Of a stretch of DNA of 64,000 nt, positions 35,180-47,930 are shown in pieces. The notes beneath the pieces are model-generated. The model was not told where the DNA came from, ran no database searches, and saw only the letters and a list, made by a program, of their open reading frames with translations. The DNA is from Daucus carota subsp. sativus (lineage: Eukaryota; Streptophyta; Magnoliopsida; Apiales; Apiaceae): the NCBI RefSeq assembly GCF_001625215.2, contig NC_030388.2:27206558-27270557 (forward strand). Direction: 5' to 3'. Position numbers and translations under genes: made by a program. Numbering within the stretch: position 1 is the stretch's first letter; every line of letters starts with the position of its first letter.

Positions 35180-37393
35180 TAGGGCTGAGCAAAACCGAAC
35201 CGAAACCGAATAACCGAACCGAACCGTGCAATTCTGGTTAGGTCCGGTTCTTATTTTTCTGAAAATTCCGGTTAATTCGGTTTTCGGTTATTAACCGAAT
35301 TGTTATTCGGTTCGGTTCGGTTATTAGAATTACAAATCCGGTTATAACCGAAATAACCGAATTATATATTTATTATTTTTAAATAATATATATAATATAT
35401 ATAAAATAGAAATCAGATTAGAATTAAACTTACCCAGAGCCTCAGACCTAGTTTCTCGTACACAAAACACAATACCTAATCCACAGCCGCCGCTCCGCCT
35501 CCGGCCCTCCGTGACTCCGCCTCCGGCCCTCCGCGACTCCGCCTCTCCCTCAGGCCTTATCCTGCAGCCGCCGACTTCAAGAATCAAAGATTCAAAGGTA
35601 CCCAATCTAATTCGTATCTATATTTTCTAATATTCAAATAATCTAATCCGTATCTATATCTGATTATCTTCCTAAATCTGTTAATTTGATACCTAATATG
35701 TTCGATTCTTCTTCAGTTTCAACCCTAATTACACGCTCCAGCCTCTCCCTGGTCAGTACTCAGCAGTCACTTGCAGCCCTGTTGACTTCAAGAATCAAAT
35801 CAAAGATTCAAAGGTATTAACTAATTTGTATCTAATATTCTAATCCGTATCTAATTGACTACTCTATGTCTTCTGATTTGCCTACTTTGTGTTTAAATTT
35901 CATACCCAATCTGTCGGATTCAACTTTGTGTTTAATAGCCTTGTAATTTAACAATCACTTGTTGCTGCAGTTGGAGCTATGTCACAATCTCAACCATTGC
36001 AGCCGGAGGTAGAGATGAAGGATTCCAACGATGCTAATGCCAATACTCAATCAAGCTCCATCACGAAAAGGAAAAGAAAGCCTATGGATAAAAGATCTGA
36101 AGTGTGGGATCACTTCACTAAGTTCATGGACGCGGATGGCTCTACAAAAGCTAAGTGCAATTATTGTTCACGAGAATATTTTAGTGATAGTAGTAAGAAT
36201 GGCACTTCTAATCTTCGTACTCACCTCAAGACTTGCAATAAGCTTCCACTTAGCGGTGACTCAAAACAAACTCAATTGACTTTGCAATCGGTAGGAGGGA
36301 ATGAGCTTTTAAAAAAATGGCGTTTTGATCAAAAAGCTTCTAGAAAGAAATTAGCTTCCATGATCATTATTGATGAACTTCCCTTTAGATTTGTTGAGGG
36401 TGAGGGATTTAGGGACTTCATGCAAACTACTCAACCACTTTTTAAGATACCATCTCGTTTTACCATAGCGAGAGATTGTTATCAAATCTTTTTAGATGAA
36501 AAGAAAGCGTTGAGTAGTTATTTTAAAATGTCGGGTCAAAGAGTTAATATCACCACGGACACTTGGACTTCTATACAAAAGATTGCTATTCTGTTTTGCT
36601 GTCCTGTTTTGTTCTCTCTTGTTCAGTTCTGTTCAATGTTCTGTTTTGTACTCCTTTCTGTGACTCTGTCCCTATACTATGCTTACAAGTTACAATGCTC
36701 ACAAAAAAAGGACTCTTGTTTTATGTATTATTTGATTTCCAGCAAGAAAAATGGTGTTCTGTCAACTTTTATCAAAAAATAATAACTATTTTTTAGCTCC
36801 TTGAGAACAACTTTTAGTCTAAAAAATTCTTGAGCTCTGGTATATATCCTGAACTCTTGCTATTCTAACATTAATCCTGATAGTTTTTGTTTTTGCTTGT
36901 TTTTTATTGCTTTCAGATGGTGGCCTAGCTACTGGCTACTGGTTGTGACTTTGAGTTGGCCGCATTGCAGATTCCACTATTCCAGAGTAGTCCAAGCACC
37001 TGCTGATGGATCAAATGGATTAAATTAAATTCTGTTTTTCAATTAAGAATTAGTACCTGCCACTGTCTTTTGATGTTGTAACTGAACAGAATATTTGGAA
37101 TTTGTGTAAAACTAAATTCTTGATTGTTTTGCTAATTGCTAGAAGGCTTGAGTGTATTAAATTTTAATTGTTCTTTTGATTTTTCAATATATTGTTTTTT
37201 AAAAATCAAAAAGAAAAGAAAATTCGGTTATTTCATAACCGAAACCGAATTAACCGAATTATTTCGGTTCGGTTTCGGTTCGGTTTAATAGCTAATTCGG
37301 TTCGGTTCGGTTTAATAAAAAATCTGCATTTCGGTTTTCGGTTATTTCGGTTCGGTTCGGTTTTGAACCGAACCGACCGAATGCTCAGCCCTA
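35180..37393 (+). mobile_element. 2.2 kb hAT element with truncated BED-finger transposase
   Basis: The termini TAGGGCTGAGCA and TGCTCAGCCCTA are exact inverted repeats. CAACACGT flanks both sides (35173-35180 and 37394-37401), a 7-8 bp duplication whose left copy shares its last T with the first base of the element. Dense ACCGAACCG / CGGTTCGGTT subterminal repeats occupy 35195-35355 and 37220-37378. Between them a tandem GC-rich leader (CTCCGCCTCCGGCCCTCCG, about 35490-35545) precedes the N-terminal part of a hAT transposase. The C-terminal dimerisation region is missing, so the copy is a deletion derivative that could move only with help in trans. It sits directly upstream of the LUL core promoter. 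Confidence 0.92.
35979..36782 (+). pseudogene. hAT transposase, RICESLEEPER-like, N-terminal part only
   Basis: The frame starts MSQSQPLQPEVEMKD. A BED zinc finger follows at residues about 42-88, with WDHF, C60, C63, H82 and C86, which binds the element's ends in intact relatives. The next part (about 100-200) matches the region after the finger in plant hAT transposases (LASMIIIDELPFRFVEGEGF, then INITTDTWTS-type text as VNITTDTWTS). From about residue 202 the frame runs into low-complexity sequence rich in Phe, Cys and Leu, with no catalytic DDE core or C-terminal hATC domain. Full-length relatives are roughly 600-700 residues, so two thirds is missing. The Met used here is the first in the frame. 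Confidence 0.88.
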
Positions 37394-37590
37394 CAACACG
37401 TTAAGAAGAAACATAAATCTAGGGAAAGAATAGGGAGGGAAGGGCTGAACCTGTTCAAAGAAATTTTCTCCATGTATATTTACAACATTTTTTAACTAGT
37501 CCTCTTCCGATCTCATTGATAATTATTAATTAATAATTATTAATAACAATAATCATTCAACATGTATAATAATAATTATCACACATTAAA

Positions 37591-37702
37591 TAATTATCCC
37601 GCACACTAGAAAGATCTACCTATTAATTTAGATTTTAAACATCAAAGATAATTATCACGCACACTAGAAAAATCTACCTATTAATTTAGATTTTACACAT
37701 TG
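37591..37702. repeat. Tandem duplication, period 58 bp
   Basis: TAATTATCMCGCACACTAGA, then AATCTACCTATTAATTTAGA, occurs twice in a row (37591-37648, 37649-about 37702) with three or four differences. It is non-coding and lies between the hAT and the TVP38 gene's 3' end. Confidence 0.8.
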
Positions 37703-38407
37703 ATGAGTAAAATAAGTACATTTGTTAATAATTTGCTGAACTTGCAAAATATTGTGCTTCAATGGTATTGGTTATATTGATTGGTTATAATTTAAAAATC
37801 GTATGATTAATATTTAGATGGTTATAAATTGAATATATTAGTATGATAATAAATAATTTGTAATCAGCGGGAAGGAGGAAAATAAACTACTGTAGATGAT
37901 GTGGAATTCACTACAGATCTGCAGTGGTTGGACAAATATAGTCATCCATAAGGGGATGGCTATAATTATAGACAAAGACTTGTTATGGTTGGAGTGCTAT
38001 TTTTTGTGAGCATTGGTTATAATTTTTAATTTTGATAAGTAAACTAAACTTTTAGCTAATGATTTCTTATGATTGGAGATGCTCTCGGTCATAAAAAAAA
38101 TCCTAACTACTATTCTTTACACTTACTCAAAAAGAAAAACTTTACACAATTAAATAATGGTTAAAAGCTTATCTTCGGTCGTCCCAGGTGCTGGTTTGAC
38201 CTTGGTTCACCCGAGAGTTTCGTACAACAGATTCTAATTTGCAAAGCTATAAGCCATATTTGTCAAAAAAATAAATAAATAAATTACAATTTAGAGTCTT
38301 ACAAACAGACAACCATCAGACCTCCACAGATGGCAAGTGGCAAGTATAAAAACTGAGTTTTGTTTGTCTAATTCTGTCCATAATATTTACACATCCGGTT
38401 TCGATTT

Positions 38408-41400
38408 TCACGATGGTTGTCCATCTGAGGAATCTACCTTAACTAGTATCGGCCGCTGGAGACTCACAGGAGATTCACCTTTAGAGGATTCTTCTCCTAG
38501 ACTGTCCATATCTGATTCCATCAATGCTTTGTCCAGAGCAGACTTGGCAACTTTAGTTATACATATTGTTAGAACCACTGTGCAATGAATGTGAATAGAT
38601 TAGTGACCATGAAATAGCAAACATGCATATCGAAGGAGCAGAAGAGTTCAGCGAAATCATGTTATGCATTATATGTCAACATCCTGGTGAACTAATAAGA
38701 CAAGGTTACCCTGACTATGCTAAATATAATATGAAAATTTCACATGTTTTTGACTTAAAATAAGTGTCGGAGAGTATCTATACCCATGTCATAGTGTCGA
38801 GTGTCCGACACCAGTACTTGAGACCAAATGAAGAGTCTGGATAACATAGTCTATGTGTTTTATGCAATCATGTTAAGTTGTGAGCCTCACAGCTCTTAAT
38901 ATGGCATCCATGTTCATAGAGAAATGAAGTTGTGAAACAGGCACTGGTGCTATTTAGTAACATGAGTTCATGGTGCATGTTCCTCCACTCTAAAGGTGTC
39001 GACAAAGATGCTAGTAGTAAATAGGATCGATTCGTTTTGGGTTGTAATGCTTGTACAGATTGATTAGAATAGGATTCCATAAAAATTACGTATACAAGGC
39101 TCAAGAATAGTATTCTATAAACTTGAATATGAACTAATTTATGTGTTGAAACTCACCAGACAATACAACGCCCAAAATAAGGAATGCCTGCATACACAAC
39201 AAAGAAACAAATGTCATCATTAACAAAAAGAAGTTAAAGAGTCTCTTACAAGTTACAGCCATAAACAATATTCTTTTTGGTTTAAGTAGCAAGTCGATTC
39301 CATTCTTGATCAAAAGCAATTGTAAATGAGCCCATGTTTCAGGCCTTGTCGCCATGAGCTACATTTTCTCTCAAGGAAATTTTAATTCCTGAGAGGAACA
39401 CTCAGAAACATGAATGCATAAAAAGCTTGCCACTCATGTTCAGATGCAAAAAATGGACCGCTTTTAGGAGAAATATAACAGATACTGTTGTCTTACCCAG
39501 CGAGTATTAGAGAACTCATGCCATTCAGTTACATCAGAAATATTTTTCAAAGTTGTTCCAATATACACTAGAGCAAGAGTCATTGGCTGTCAAAGAGAAA
39601 GTGAGTATATTACTACATATGGCATAAACGTGTAAAGATCAGAAACTTAGATGTTAGATACCACATTAGAAAACCATCTAATTATAATAAAAGGTCTCAG
39701 AAGGCTTGCATACCATCATTCCGACCCACGAAGCAACCATGTACTTTCCTAACGGAATCGGTGTCACTGATAATAGGTAATTCAACATGCTAAACGGGAG
39801 TAAAGGAACAAGCCGGAGAAGCACGACAATCTGTCAAAGAGGCGAACTCATTATCCAAAACAATGTTTTGCAACTATATACTTGAGTGCCTTCTTGCTCT
39901 CGTAAATGAACTCCTGACTTGTTATGTGTGTTTTTCTTGCACTGCTCTATAGAAAAACTCAACGTAGTTACAGGTTAAAATCAGCTAAAGATTTCTTTTT
40001 CTCTATTCTTCATAATGCATGGCTAGTTTTTATAGATATGTATACACACTCTTCTTATTTTATGACTCGTTACCTAGGATCACCTTAATCAACCTTTTTG
40101 TTTTTATCGATCCAATGCTCTCCTATATACATTGGGCATGTTTGGCTGGAGTTTTTCGATGAGAATAAGGACCTATTTTGGGGGGAAATTTCACATTTAC
40201 ATAATATAATTTAGAAGTTAAATATTTAATAGATGTTTAACATTTATGTACTTTTTTCAGAAATAAGTTACTTATTTATAAATAAATAAGGTAAGCAAAA
40301 CAGGGTCATTGTTCTTTCTTCTCCAGTTGAATTATTCATTCTTGTTACTCTTTGACTGATGTCAAATTTTACAATTCTGTGATTTTTACCATATTTAAGC
40401 TACGACTATGCGTTATAGCAATTTTGCAGTGAGTAGGCTTCAGGATTCTGAGTTTTAGCCATGCCATGGTAGTTTTAGATGTTCTTGTACCAAGGTGCAT
40501 AATACAGCCTATAAAAGGTGAACAATTTTTACGCAGGATAGCTGAAAGAAAAACTATTTACACTTGTTAACATCATATAAATTGTGTTTGTTCAGCATAG
40601 TACAGACAAACAAACACAAACCTTAAATCCAGATTTCTCGATGGCAAGTGAAACTGCTTGTAATTGTGGATAATCCTTTGACTTGGAAACGACAAATGAC
40701 CTTGCAATCTGAGAAGAAATAAGATGATAATTACTATCTTATGGAAGAAACTTAACGATCTGAGTTGATAACCACGGAGCTCAATGAAGTAAAAAGTTTT
40801 AAGAGAAAGAAGAGAAGTGGAGACAGAATGTAATTTTAACAGAACTTTTCTAAACAATGCGTGAAGAGCGTAAGCTAGTAAAATTATAAGCTAAATATAA
40901 TTGCATGGTAGCAGAGACAAATGAAGAGTATGATGTCTAGATATTGGAGATAAAATGAAACTTTATATACTCAATTCTGGCTATATCCACATTCTCACTC
41001 TTAAAAAGGGACTACTAAACACCTACTGTTTTCCCAAGAAGGAACGCGACAGTTGCACCAGCAGTGGCACCGATAGAGTCAGCACAGAAACCCACAGTCA
41101 ATCCGAAAAGATAGCCACCACCTAGCTGCAAAAAAGCATAAATGTTGCTGTACGTTATATTCCTAATAGTCAAGGAAAGTGAGCCCTTCAGTGGAATATT
41201 CATGTAAAACGGCAATAGAAAGTGGTAATATTAATAAAGCATACTAGAAAGGGAATAAAATGAGAGACTATAATTCCCCAGTAGATAGAGCAACCACCAA
41301 ACAAGCTGATACAATCTACTTTGGGGGTGAAATTGTAACAGTCGGAAATTGTGTTACTAAAACAATTTCGAAACTTCATTACGTTTAAAGTTTTGAAGCA

Positions 41401-44177
41401 CCTTAAAGATCCATGTTATAACTAAAACTTTCTTGCAACTCTATACTCATCAGTCATCACTCAAACCAAGATTCCTCATCATTCTGATTATTATAATAAA
41501 AACTCTCAACAACCTGCTAGTTTTATCCACTCTTTTTAATTATATACCATCAAATTAGGTAATTATTACTTTCCCGAGAATTAAATGTTAAATGAAGCAA
41601 TTATAGTCTAGTCTACACCTCTTGCCCTGTACAGTCAACTACACAGACGAGCATGCTAGGAAAATACCTCATCTAGCACAGAGCAAAGCCGTAACTAATT
41701 AAACAACAAACCAAGGTTCTAAGATGAAACTGGACAGGCCGAATAACAAAAGAGTATCCTTACGGAGAGTACTGCTGCTGGAACTGCCAAAATCGTTAGA
41801 GGAATATAGGCAACTGCCCTGCAAGTTGAAAAAGGACGTGCTTAACAATATTAGAAATGCAATAAAAAAGAACATTGATACAATTCTAAGATAATTTTTT
41901 TGCCGAATAAGTGAAACTATGATTCTCTATTAACATGAAATACATGATAAACACATAGATATGCTTCTTAAAATTGTCAAATAAGGCAAAACATTTCCTA
42001 CATGCATTGTCTAGCTTGGTTTAGCTTTAGATATGTGTTGGTTTCTGTCATGAGTGTAAGCGGGCACATGTATGCATGTGTGGCAAATGTCAATTTCTGA
42101 AGAGCTAAAATTTTGAGAATATTACGTTTAAAGTTTAAAAGAAAAAGTCCTTCCAGTTAGTAATACTGAAAGAAAGAAGATCAATCATCAATGTATGATA
42201 AGGACAATATTAATTTTCTTTAGTATTTTGAAGATTTTCAGGTCTTAATACCTGAACATATACTCTATGTCTTAGTGATTATACTTAAAGTATAGTTCAA
42301 ACGTCATGAAAGAAGAGCTTCTCCAACACAGTAACACCACTATATTTTAGTTGAAATAATGTTAACCTTTTTTGTAAAGATGCTTTGCTGCAAAACCTCT
42401 TTTGAAAAAAATAGGCTACTCATAAGCCACATAATCTCCTACCTACATGAGGGAGCTTCTAACTTGGAGACACTGCCAGAAAAGCTATATCCATATATAT
42501 AAGTGTTGCTAATTAATTGTCGAGTTTTATTATAAATTATAAAACATTCAATAGAAAGAATTAATTATAACCTTAAGATTATGGGCCTGTTTGTCCTAGA
42601 TTAACTTGATAAAATTCTTGTTGTGAAAGTGACAGCCCCATGTCTAGCCCACTGAAACAGGATTCTTACAACCAAAATTCTTATAACTTTTGAACTGAAT
42701 GCACTTAACTGCAAGAGAACTTTAATTGATGCTTGAACAGATTGATGCAATGATGCTTGATAGAACTTTAATAGGTAGAATATTAAGCTGATATATGTAA
42801 TTAATATAAATGTTTTCAGAAGAACATTTTGAGTCGTATAACTAGATCATCATCAACATCCATATTACTTGGAGCAAATAATGAGTACTGCAATTTTAGC
42901 TTTACTTACAGCACTAGAGGACCCCAATTGCCAAGATCATGCTTTATCCATACAAGGAACTCCTTCAAAATCTGTAAAATTTAATCCTTCAGAGTTCAGA
43001 CATGTTTTACGGATAATATTCAAATACTTTTAACTACAGACACTTCAATCACAATCAAAGTCCTGATTCGATCCTATAATTAAAAAAATGAATCGCGCAA
43101 GGGTTGGCATGAAGATGTGTCAGAATTGTTACAGCACTTAAATGTTACAGCAGAATAGAGCTTAGTTGCTTGTACTCGGCTGGAAATTGGAAGTGTCAGC
43201 ATGGATATGATTCCAAGTATTGTAACGGGAACTATTTATATATTCTAAATGTTTTTGGCTTATGGTAGTATCCAAGTGTCTATACCCGTCTCCGACTGTT
43301 CAGTCTCCAAAATGAAGAGTCCTACTAAAATAGGATGTAACTGTAGCAATTAAACTGGAGGGAGAATGCTTTGAAATAAGGATAGAGATGTCGAAAACAA
43401 GTTGAAAATGTAGCACATATTCTTACATCAGATTAAAACGAAATCATGCAACATCTGAAGGTTTGCTTATGCTTACTTAGTACTACACAAAATTTTACTC
43501 TACATCACTACCTAATCATCATCCGGCTTTTCTTCTACTGTAATTTGTCAAAGCAGATAAAAAATGGTATAAATTATTCTCAAGGCAACATATCCGAAGC
43601 ATAAATTTCAGAAAAAAAAAACCTGATAGTCAAGACAAATAAAAACTGTCAATAGCAAGAACAGCAGGAATTGAGTAAGATATAAAAATCAATACAATCT
43701 GTAAGAATAACAGCTCACAACGAAAATGTCAAAAAGTATGCAACAAACGAAATTTTAATAATTTACTAAACTCAAATTTATAAAGATTATCTGTAGGAAA
43801 ACCAGAGCAATGCAAAATCACAATTTATTATAAATCGCGCTCATCATTATTCAAATTTCGGTATGCAAATTAAATATATCAAGCTCATGTGAGAACCACA
43901 TAGCTGTGGAAACCAAATTTTCAGACACAAAGCGTACAACATAAAAAATACAGACAACATTTTGTGGTCCGGGACCTTATTTGAGTCAAGACCAATGTAT
44001 AATCATAAATAAACAATAAAAGGCATAAAAGTGATGAAGCAAAAACAGGGAAAAGCTATAAAAATGATGAAGAAATGAAACCTTTTCAACAGGGAGAGTG
44101 AAACAAGCGACTATAATGGCGGCAATAAGGATGATTAAGAGGGTAATTTTAACACAAACCACCCAATTAAACGCCAT
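38408..44177 (-). CDS. TVP38/TMEM64 (DedA, VTT-domain) membrane protein, 268 aa
   Basis: Nine exons join in frame: 44177-44082, 42971-42910, 41818-41764, 41125-41027, 40708-40622, 39830-39714, 39586-39497, 39187-39157 and 38577-38408 (807 nt, all GT-AG). The protein starts MAFNWVVCVK with a first membrane segment (about 9-28). The VTT/SNARE-associated Golgi domain then contains AVAYIPLTILAVPAAVLSLG (about 53-72), GGGYLFGLTVGF, SIGATAGATVAFLLGKT, RSFVVSKSKDYPQ, LLRLVPLLPFSMLNYLLSVT and GMMPMTLALVYIGTT. A last membrane helix (AFLILGVVLSVVLTICITKVA) precedes a soluble acidic tail. Plant members are predicted Golgi or endomembrane proteins. Animal and bacterial relatives act as lipid scramblases or in membrane trafficking. 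The conserved G-x-R/P-rich re-entrant motifs are intact. An upstream in-frame TTG extends the frame, but the ATG at 44177 is the only good start. Confidence 0.95.
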
Positions 44178-44204
44178 TATAAGTATCCCACCCTTGAAAA
44201 CCAA

Positions 44205-45638
44205 TGCTCTGCAAATGGAGTTATACGGGGTGTCCTTGAAGGTGGATTGATTATTTGATCAACACCCTTTCAAATTTTAGGTGGTGGCTTTATTTGCTCT
44301 GCATGCAAATCAAGATTCTCTGTGTAAATTGGCTTGTTTTATGTATAAACTTAAATGATGATTTTAATGGTGTCTTTTTTCTATTTTTGCTATATATTCG
44401 AAAGGGATTTGGTGGAAACGAAGAAGAAAAAAGAAGACCAAAGTTGTGACTACAATGCCCGCGCATGGCAGGTAGGCAAAATTTAATATAATTATTCTTG
44501 GGAGGAAATGCAATCATATTCTTGTTTGATTTTAATTTGACTAATAGGTTCCGTATTAGAAATTAACCCCGTGAAATACGGAAATCGGATTTAATCAATA
44601 AAAACACAAAATAAGAATTAATCACAGATTAATTGGATTGATCAAAGATTAATCGAATATTAAATTAAATAATCGTCAATTTAATTAATTCAACGAGTTA
44701 TGGAAAGATTAATCGGTAAATAGCCCACTTTCAGAACATACTGCGTAACAATAATATTAAGAGCAATTACATCCAGGGGCCGGGTCTTCATAACTACTAA
44801 CCAGCATGCATATAAAAAATAGAATTAATTTATTAATCACTTGTTAGGGACCGTATCCTTATATTTTACATTAAGTATTCCGTTTTTTTGAAAAAAGTAT
44901 TCAGTTTTTTATTTACAAAAAATATTATAATTATTTTTACATTATTATTTTCCATATTTACTTTAAACCACTCCTCATCAGGGGTTACTTTTTATGGTGA
45001 AATGTTCTCACAACTAAAAATCAGGACCAACTTGAGTTTGAGCAACACTTTTGATCCACTAATGCTGATGAAATAATTTGTAAGATATTAAAGATGGGTC
45101 ACTTTGGTCAGTGGTGGCTGTGAGCCTGTGACAATTTGACACCAAAGTTGTAACCAACACATGCATGAATATAGTGCCAGAGTCAAATAAGATTCCACTT
45201 CCATGTTGTTAAAACTAAACTTTTTGTTTATGCTAAGCTGTGACATATTGACAAAGCAAAACATCCAAAAAGAAAATTTAACATTGACTATAGCCTGAGC
45301 TTCAATTTATACAAAAAAATAAAAAAATTACAGATGATACCCAAAAAATAATAATATCTAAGAAGCTATATTGACAATTGCACATCAATTATTTTATATA
45401 CTCTATTCAGCTCTTCTTATATGGGCTGGAGAAAACACAAGAATACAATAACACCCCATCTACTGGTATACTTCCAAAGACTACATATCTTACCGTGGAA
45501 TCCATCATTGCCAGCAAAACTTTCCAGCATTTCTGAGCTGCCAAATTGCGTGCTTACAAGTAACAACAATTGTGATCATGATCATGTGCACGCGTGTTTG
45601 AGCTGGACCAAGATTAAAGAAACTGGCTTACGGCTTGG
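44205..45638. other. Spacer between the TVP38 promoter and the PC-esterase 3' end
   Basis: The first few hundred bases above 44177 must hold the TVP38 promoter, and the part just below 45639 the 3' UTR of the PC-esterase gene. I see no additional gene and no clear transposon. Confidence 0.5.
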
Positions 45639-47564
45639 TTAATGTTCACACAACGCATTGAGCAGGATATGACACAGCATGAGATCAACGAAATACTGGT
45701 GGCCAATTTCGCCATCACGCCATCGCATTTTTGCCGGAGCACGGCCATAGTGGACCCCATCATTGCACCGGTTGTCGAAATGCCATGGATATGTAAGATC
45801 AAAGTCATCAATAACTGTAGACACAACATTGTGTTGTCGAAGTTTCTCCAAGAGAACCCCATTAAAGGCCTCCATTTTGCTAGGATTGAAGGCCAGTCTT
45901 CGAGCATATCCTCCTGTCGCGATTGTGCTCCTAAAAATAACCTCTGGTGCCGCCACTTTCCTGTGCCTCACTCCTTCCAACAATTCAGCCCAGAAAGCTG
46001 CCGCATCCTCTGCTCCCTTATTGAATCTCCGAATATTAGGCCAATATACTCCATCATGCAAGCCTGAATTCATGATCACAGTGTCCGGAACAGTTTCTTG
46101 GGAGAAATATTGCTTCAACAATTCTCTATATGGAACATTATACAGTGAATTCAAGCCCTGATAATTACCACTCGCATTATGATTTCCATTGAAAATGCTA
46201 GTGATGCGAACTGATTGCATAGGATTGTTTGGATTAGTGATGTTCATATCAAATCTTCTGGGGACAACATCAAAATTCACATTCAAAATGAACTTTAATA
46301 TGTTCCTTATCGTATCACAGTGATTTGAGTCACCCCAAAAGAAGATCCACCGCTTGTTCAAACAATTCCAGGCAGCTTCACTAGAGTATAGTTTAAAAGA
46401 ACAATGAGTTGAGTATGTCCACCCATTACTTTCTAACAAGCCCAAAGAACCATAGCACCATGGTTCTTTACACGGAAAATTTGGTTTTTGACACCTATAT
46501 CGACCATCATTACTAATATTGCACCTATCATTCTTGGCATGTCGAGTCCATCGACCTGACCAAAGATTCCTACTAAGATCAGACTTCTGGCACTGTTTTA
46601 TTTCTGGTAATTTATCAGAAGACCTGACCATTTTTATAGGGACTTTACGAAGTACTTTATCATATGAAAATCTCTCCGGGGAGAATTTCAAACCCTGATA
46701 ATGCCGAAACAACAAAATGATAGTGAACTCATATTTCCCAGAAAAATCTGGATGGACTTGAAGAGAAAATCTGTATGTACCATTTCCTAAATCTTGAACA
46801 GGAGGCCGCGACTTCCACAAGTCACCAGATATATCCGTTTCAAAATAATCCCCACCCAAACAGCGAGCATTTCCCTCCTCATCCACTGCTTGAAAAACAA
46901 ATTCATGGATCTTCCCAGTAGATAACTCAATATGGTCATTACCATCAAAACCCGGAATCACAATGTCTACAGTTAGTGAATCCCTACACGGCTCACCACC
47001 CGGTGCCAACCAATTAGCTAAAAGATTCTTCGTATAATTTGGTTCCAATTCAGCTGAAACCCATTCTAAGTACCCCGAATCTTGAACACTCAGAAGACTA
47101 CCATCACTAACATCAAACTTGTGTTGTGTAACATTAAGGGGTATTACTTGAGCAATATCAGGCGAGCTAGATACACCGCGTATGTCTGCTTTCATTTTAT
47201 TTTCTCCCCCAACCTCAGGCAATCGAGATACACTTGCTATGTTTGGTTCAGTTTGATTTACTTTACTAACATCAGGGACCAAATTATCAATTTTCTTTGC
47301 TAAATTTTCAACAACAGTGGAATTAAACGGCTTAGCAACATAATTTTGACTTACATTTTCATGATTCACTACAAAATCTTGATGGGTAATGTTACTATTT
47401 AGCCTAACATCAACAAAATCTCTATGAAAACTACTCACATCCCACCCATCAATCCCCCAAACAATTAGTACCCCAGCAAAAACCGTAAGTATAAGTACCT
47501 TAAAAGACCAATGAATCATAGGATTAGACCTGAAAACCCATGAATAATCCTTTGAAGAGTTCAT
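45639..47564 (-). CDS. Type II membrane protein with filamin/Ig-like and PC-esterase domains, 641 aa
   Basis: One coding exon gives 641 residues. A cytosolic N-terminus (1-18) leads to a single membrane anchor (about 19-38). A Ser/Asn-rich stem with several N-glycosylation sites follows (about 40-185). Next is an Ig/filamin-like beta domain (about 190-310, with VDIVIPGFDG and NGTYRFSLQVHPDFSGKYEF). A Cys-rich section (WSGRWTRHAKNDRCN, CYGSLGLLESNGWTY) leads to a GDSL-like esterase core with FWGDSN (residues 409-414) and, near the C-terminus, DGVH (602-605). This GDS plus DxxH pair is the catalytic signature of the PC-esterase/TBL superfamily, whose plant TBL members O-acetylate wall polysaccharides in the Golgi. 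The domain order resembles NXPE-type proteins, so the substrate is unknown. A 5' UTR intron (about 47743-47565) ends right at the ATG (CAG|ATG). Length and residues look complete. Confidence 0.9.
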   Translation of the reverse strand: MNSSKDYSWVFRSNPMIHWSFKVLILTVFAGVLIVWGIDGWDVSSFHRDFVDVRLNSNITHQDFVVNHENVSQNYVAKPFNSTVVENLAKKIDNLVPDVSKVNQTEPNIASVSRLPEVGGENKMKADIRGVSSSPDIAQVIPLNVTQHKFDVSDGSLLSVQDSGYLEWVSAELEPNYTKNLLANWLAPGGEPCRDSLTVDIVIPGFDGNDHIELSTGKIHEFVFQAVDEEGNARCLGGDYFETDISGDLWKSRPPVQDLGNGTYRFSLQVHPDFSGKYEFTIILLFRHYQGLKFSPERFSYDKVLRKVPIKMVRSSDKLPEIKQCQKSDLSRNLWSGRWTRHAKNDRCNISNDGRYRCQKPNFPCKEPWCYGSLGLLESNGWTYSTHCSFKLYSSEAAWNCLNKRWIFFWGDSNHCDTIRNILKFILNVNFDVVPRRFDMNITNPNNPMQSVRITSIFNGNHNASGNYQGLNSLYNVPYRELLKQYFSQETVPDTVIMNSGLHDGVYWPNIRRFNKGAEDAAAFWAELLEGVRHRKVAAPEVIFRSTIATGGYARRLAFNPSKMEAFNGVLLEKLRQHNVVSTVIDDFDLTYPWHFDNRCNDGVHYGRAPAKMRWRDGEIGHQYFVDLMLCHILLNALCEH

Positions 47565-47743
47565 CTGTTAAACAAACACAAAACCCATGATTATTACAAG
47601 CAATTAACAAGTGGTGTGCATATGTTTTATTCTCTTCCAAAAAAGATGCTGACAATTCATTTGTATAGTAAATAAAACATAAAAAACACTTGAGGTTTCT
47701 CGAGAACATAAACTTAAAATAAGTGAGTTGTGTAAGAACTTAC
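47565..47743 (-). other. 5' UTR intron of the PC-esterase gene
   Basis: On the minus strand GACT|GTAAGT at 47744/47743 is a consensus donor, and TTTAACAG directly precedes the ATG. Introns that abut the start codon are common in plant leaders and can raise expression. Confidence 0.65.
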
Positions 47744-47930
47744 AGTCAAAAAAAATTCTTGAAGTTGCAGCAGAACTGTAAGAGAAAAACACACACTAAC
47801 AATGTATGTGTGTGTATAGGTTGGATTTAGATACAGAGATGGTGTAAGTATAGGTGGAGGTTAGAGTGGATTCTATGGTGTAGAAAGAAAGAAAGGAAAG
47901 AGCTTCTCATCAACGGACAAAAAAGGTTCC

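Noticed and set aside
38337..38588. Plus-strand frame of 83 codons
   Set aside because: It is antisense to the last exon of the TVP38 gene.
44175..44204. Longer N-terminus for the TVP38 protein starting at a TTG
   Set aside because: Plant nuclear genes rarely start at TTG, and an ATG directly before the first membrane segment is available at 44177.
45642..46161. Plus-strand frames of 141 and 132 codons
   Set aside because: Antisense shadows of the PC-esterase gene.
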